From contig JAFQJX010000181.1 in the NCBI GenBank assembly GCA_017397205.1, positions 1 to 6,763 on the forward strand: a DNA stretch of 6,763 bases, in the 5' to 3' direction. A program made the position numbers and the translations under genes. Shown here piece by piece: positions 5,227 to 6,763 of this stretch; position 1 is the first letter of the stretch, and the number at the start of each line of letters is the position of its first letter. The notes beneath the pieces are model-generated. The model saw only the letters and a program-made list of their open reading frames with translations. It was not told where the DNA came from and did not search any database. This DNA is from Clostridia bacterium. GTDB taxonomy: Bacteria; Bacillota; Clostridia; Oscillospirales; CAG-272.

Positions 5227-6528
5227 ATGAGAATGTATGACGTCATCAAGCGCAAGCGCGACGGGCTGCCCCTGACGGAGGAGGAAATCCGCGCATTCGT
5301 TCGGGGCTATACCCGTGGGGAGATTCCCGACTATCAGGCAAGCGCCCTGTGCATGGCAATCTGGTATCGGGGCATGACGGTGGAGGAAACCACCGCCCTG
5401 ACGCTGGCAATCCGCGATTCGGGCGAGGTGCTCTCCTTTCCCGACTTTACCGACCTGCGCGTGGATAAGCACTCCACGGGCGGCGTGGGTGACAAAACGA
5501 GCTTGGTCATTGCGCCCATCGTCGCCGCCCTTGGCGTCAGGGTTGCAAAAATGAGCGGCAGAGGGCTGGGTCATACGGGAGGCACCGTGGATAAGCTGGA
5601 GTCCTTTGCAGGGCTTCGCACCGACCTCTCCACCGAGGAGTTTATGTCGGTCGCAAGCAAAGCGGGGCTTGCCCTCGTCGGGCAGAGCGCCAACCTTGCA
5701 CCTGCCGACAAAAAGCTGTACGCCCTGCGCGACGTCACCGCAACGGTGGACAGCTTGCCGCTGATTGCCTCCAGCATCATGGGCAAAAAGCTTGCGGCAA
5801 ACGACGATTGCATTCTGCTTGACGTCAAATGCGGCAGCGGCTCCTTTATGAAAACCGAGGAGGGAAGCCGCGCCCTTGCCCGCCTGATGGTGGAGATTGG
5901 CAAGGGGGCAGGCAAGCGCATGCGCGCCCTGCTGACGAATATGGACCGCCCCCTGGGGCAGGCAATCGGCAATTCCCTTGAGGTCATTGAGGCAATTGAG
6001 GTGCTGTCGGGCAGAGGCCCCGCCGACCTGCGTGAGCTGTGTCTGACGCTTGCCTCCCATATGCTTCAGCTCGTTGACAGGGGAACGCTTGACGAGTGCC
6101 GCAAAATGGCAGAAAGAACGCTTCTTGACGGCTCCGCCTTGAGGGTGCTTGCCGACATGGTAGAGTGCCAGGGCGGTGACCCCACCTGGGTTTACGATAC
6201 GGGGAAATTCCCCCGCGCCCCCTACGAGAGAGCCGTCCTTGCTCCCAAGGAGGGATATATCGCGCATACGAATGCGGAGGAATACGGGCTTGCCTGCCTG
6301 ACGCTTGGCGCAGGAAGAAGCCGCCTTGAGGACGAAATTGACCACAGCGCGGGCATTTACCTGTACAAGCGCACGGGCGATTACGTGAAGGAGGGCGAGC
6401 CGATTGCCATGCTGTTCACCTCGCGTGAGGCGTCGCTCCCGGCGGCGTCCGAGCGGCTGCTTGCGGCAACCGTCATTTCCTCTGAGCCCCCCTCTCCCCA
6501 GCCCCTCGTCTACGAGGTGATTAAATAA
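5227..6528 (+). CDS. pdp: Pyrimidine-nucleoside phosphorylase (Pdp/PyNP)
   Basis: The enzyme phosphorolyses uridine, deoxyuridine and thymidine to the base and (deoxy)ribose-1-phosphate. The 433-residue length equals that of Bacillus Pdp, and the start MRMYDVIKRKRDG and end PQPLVYEVIK resemble that family. The alpha domain has EIPDYQASALCMAI (32-45). The phosphate and active-site loop is VDKHSTGGVGDKT (79-91; Lys81, Ser83), followed by the family signature SGRGLGHTGGTVDKLES (110-126; Ser110, Thr120). PADKKLYALRDVTATV (159-174; Arg168), IASSIMGKKLA (180-190; Ser183, Lys187) and LDVKCGSGSFMK (198-209) complete the site; the C-terminal domain starts near 340. It works on uridine as well as thymidine in the Bacillus-type family, so Pdp is preferred to DeoA, but the two cannot be separated by sequence alone. 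ATG 5227 has GAGG (5216-5219), overlapping the cdd stop, 7 bases upstream. It is the last gene before the terminator. Confidence 0.95.
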   Translation: MRMYDVIKRKRDGLPLTEEEIRAFVRGYTRGEIPDYQASALCMAIWYRGMTVEETTALTLAIRDSGEVLSFPDFTDLRVDKHSTGGVGDKTSLVIAPIVAALGVRVAKMSGRGLGHTGGTVDKLESFAGLRTDLSTEEFMSVASKAGLALVGQSANLAPADKKLYALRDVTATVDSLPLIASSIMGKKLAANDDCILLDVKCGSGSFMKTEEGSRALARLMVEIGKGAGKRMRALLTNMDRPLGQAIGNSLEVIEAIEVLSGRGPADLRELCLTLASHMLQLVDRGTLDECRKMAERTLLDGSALRVLADMVECQGGDPTWVYDTGKFPRAPYERAVLAPKEGYIAHTNAEEYGLACLTLGAGRSRLEDEIDHSAGIYLYKRTGDYVKEGEPIAMLFTSREASLPAASERLLAATVISSEPPSPQPLVYEVIK

Positions 6529-6550
6529 TCCCAAAAGCATAAAAATACGC

Positions 6551-6590
6551 AACAGCACCGCACCTGTAAAAGCAGATGCGGTGCTGTTTT
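6551..6590 (+). terminator. Intrinsic terminator of the nucleoside operon, probably bidirectional
   Basis: AACAGCACCGCA (6551-6562) pairs perfectly with TGCGGTGCTGTT (6577-6588). After one C/A mismatch, three more pairs (CTG/CAG) close a TAAAAG loop. TTTT (6587-6590) follows on the + strand, 22 bases after the pdp stop. On the other side, AAAAGCATAAAAATACG (6534-6550) provides a discontinuous U tract for transcripts arriving on the - strand, so the same hairpin can serve the convergent gene at the right edge. Confidence 0.88.
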
Positions 6591-6621
6591 ATCGGGAAAG
6601 CGTGGGGGCAAGCGAGGGGGA

Positions 6622-6763
6622 TTACTCCTCCTCTGTCGGCGCCTGTTGCCCCTCTCTCCTTTTTGCCCGATGGGTGTTGCGGCAAACGGGCTTGTAGGGA
6701 CAGCTTTCACACTGAGCGGCTGCCTTTCCTGCAAGGAGCGGTGTGGCACAAGCGACACCCCGC
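6622..6763 (-). CDS. PD-(D/E)XK nuclease C-terminus, AddB-like (partial, cut by right edge)
   Basis: Read on the - strand, the frame is open from the right edge for 46 codons and stops at TAA (complement of 6622-6624). It has no start in the window because the gene begins beyond it. The fragment contains ATPLLAGKAAAQCESCPYKPVCRN followed by a basic and then acidic tail ending in TEEE. The C-X2-C-X5-C arrangement (CESCPYKPVC) with the aromatic residue after the second Cys is the iron-sulfur staple at the extreme C-terminus of AddB-type nucleases; B. subtilis AddB uses C801 plus C1121, C1124 and C1130 with the same spacing. AddB with AddA forms the helicase-nuclease that resects double-strand breaks in Firmicutes. 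The nuclease motifs themselves are outside the window, so another Fe-S PD-(D/E)XK nuclease remains possible. It is convergent with pdp. Confidence 0.62.
   Translation of the reverse strand, partial: RGVACATPLLAGKAAAQCESCPYKPVCRNTHRAKRREGQQAPTEEE

Noticed and set aside
4777..6558. A 593-codon open frame on the - strand across cdd and pdp.
   Set aside because: It lies antisense to two firmly identified genes, shows no recognisable domain, and is explained by the codon bias of GC-rich genes that leaves the opposite strand free of stops.
6510..6758. An 82-codon - strand frame at the right edge.
   Set aside because: It runs through the pdp terminator in a different frame from the cysteine-motif fragment and has no recognisable features; the start-less frame ending at 6622 is the credible gene.

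Overview
The window is an ordinary-looking stretch of bacterial chromosome, densely coded and GC-rich (roughly 58-60% by eye). The gene set points to a high-GC Firmicute, most likely a member of the Clostridia: an RqcH-type NFACT protein, an MnmM (YtqB-type) tRNA methyltransferase, a Bacillus-type pyrimidine-nucleoside phosphorylase and an AddB-like nuclease C-terminus. The genus cannot be read from the sequence. There are no mobile elements, CRISPR arrays, tRNA or rRNA genes, and no sign of recent horizontal transfer.

Left part (1-2497, + strand): the 3' end of a HAD-family hydrolase, then rqcH (ribosome-associated quality control, alanine tailing), then mnmM (wobble-uridine tRNA methylation). 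The first two overlap by 11 bases and the third follows after 3 bases, so they look like one translation-related transcription unit that begins outside the window. A GC-rich hairpin at 2511-2527 may end it weakly.

Middle (2498-3366): a single-gene unit for a seven-helix Bax inhibitor-1/YetJ-like membrane protein. It has its own AT-rich upstream region, an unusual perfect 16-bp palindrome just before its ribosome binding site, and a strong intrinsic terminator behind it.

Right part (3383-6590): a compact nucleoside-catabolism operon, deoC-deoD-cdd-pdp. It has a good sigma-A promoter with an extended -10 element, junctions of 17, -1 and 9 bases, and a strong hairpin terminator. Cdd converts (deoxy)cytidine to (deoxy)uridine. 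Pdp and DeoD phosphorolyse pyrimidine and purine nucleosides to free bases and (deoxy)ribose-1-phosphate. After isomerisation by a phosphopentomutase, which is not in the window, DeoC cleaves deoxyribose-5-phosphate to acetaldehyde and glyceraldehyde-3-phosphate. No transporter, DeoR-type regulator or deoB is present here.

Right edge (6622-6763, - strand): a convergent partial gene whose last 46 codons carry a C-X2-C-X5-C iron-sulfur signature like the end of AddB.

I did not find a convincing undescribed system. The most unusual items are the palindrome and repeated TTTACAAA boxes ahead of the Bax-inhibitor gene, and a Glu-Arg in place of the usual Asp-Arg pair in RqcH.
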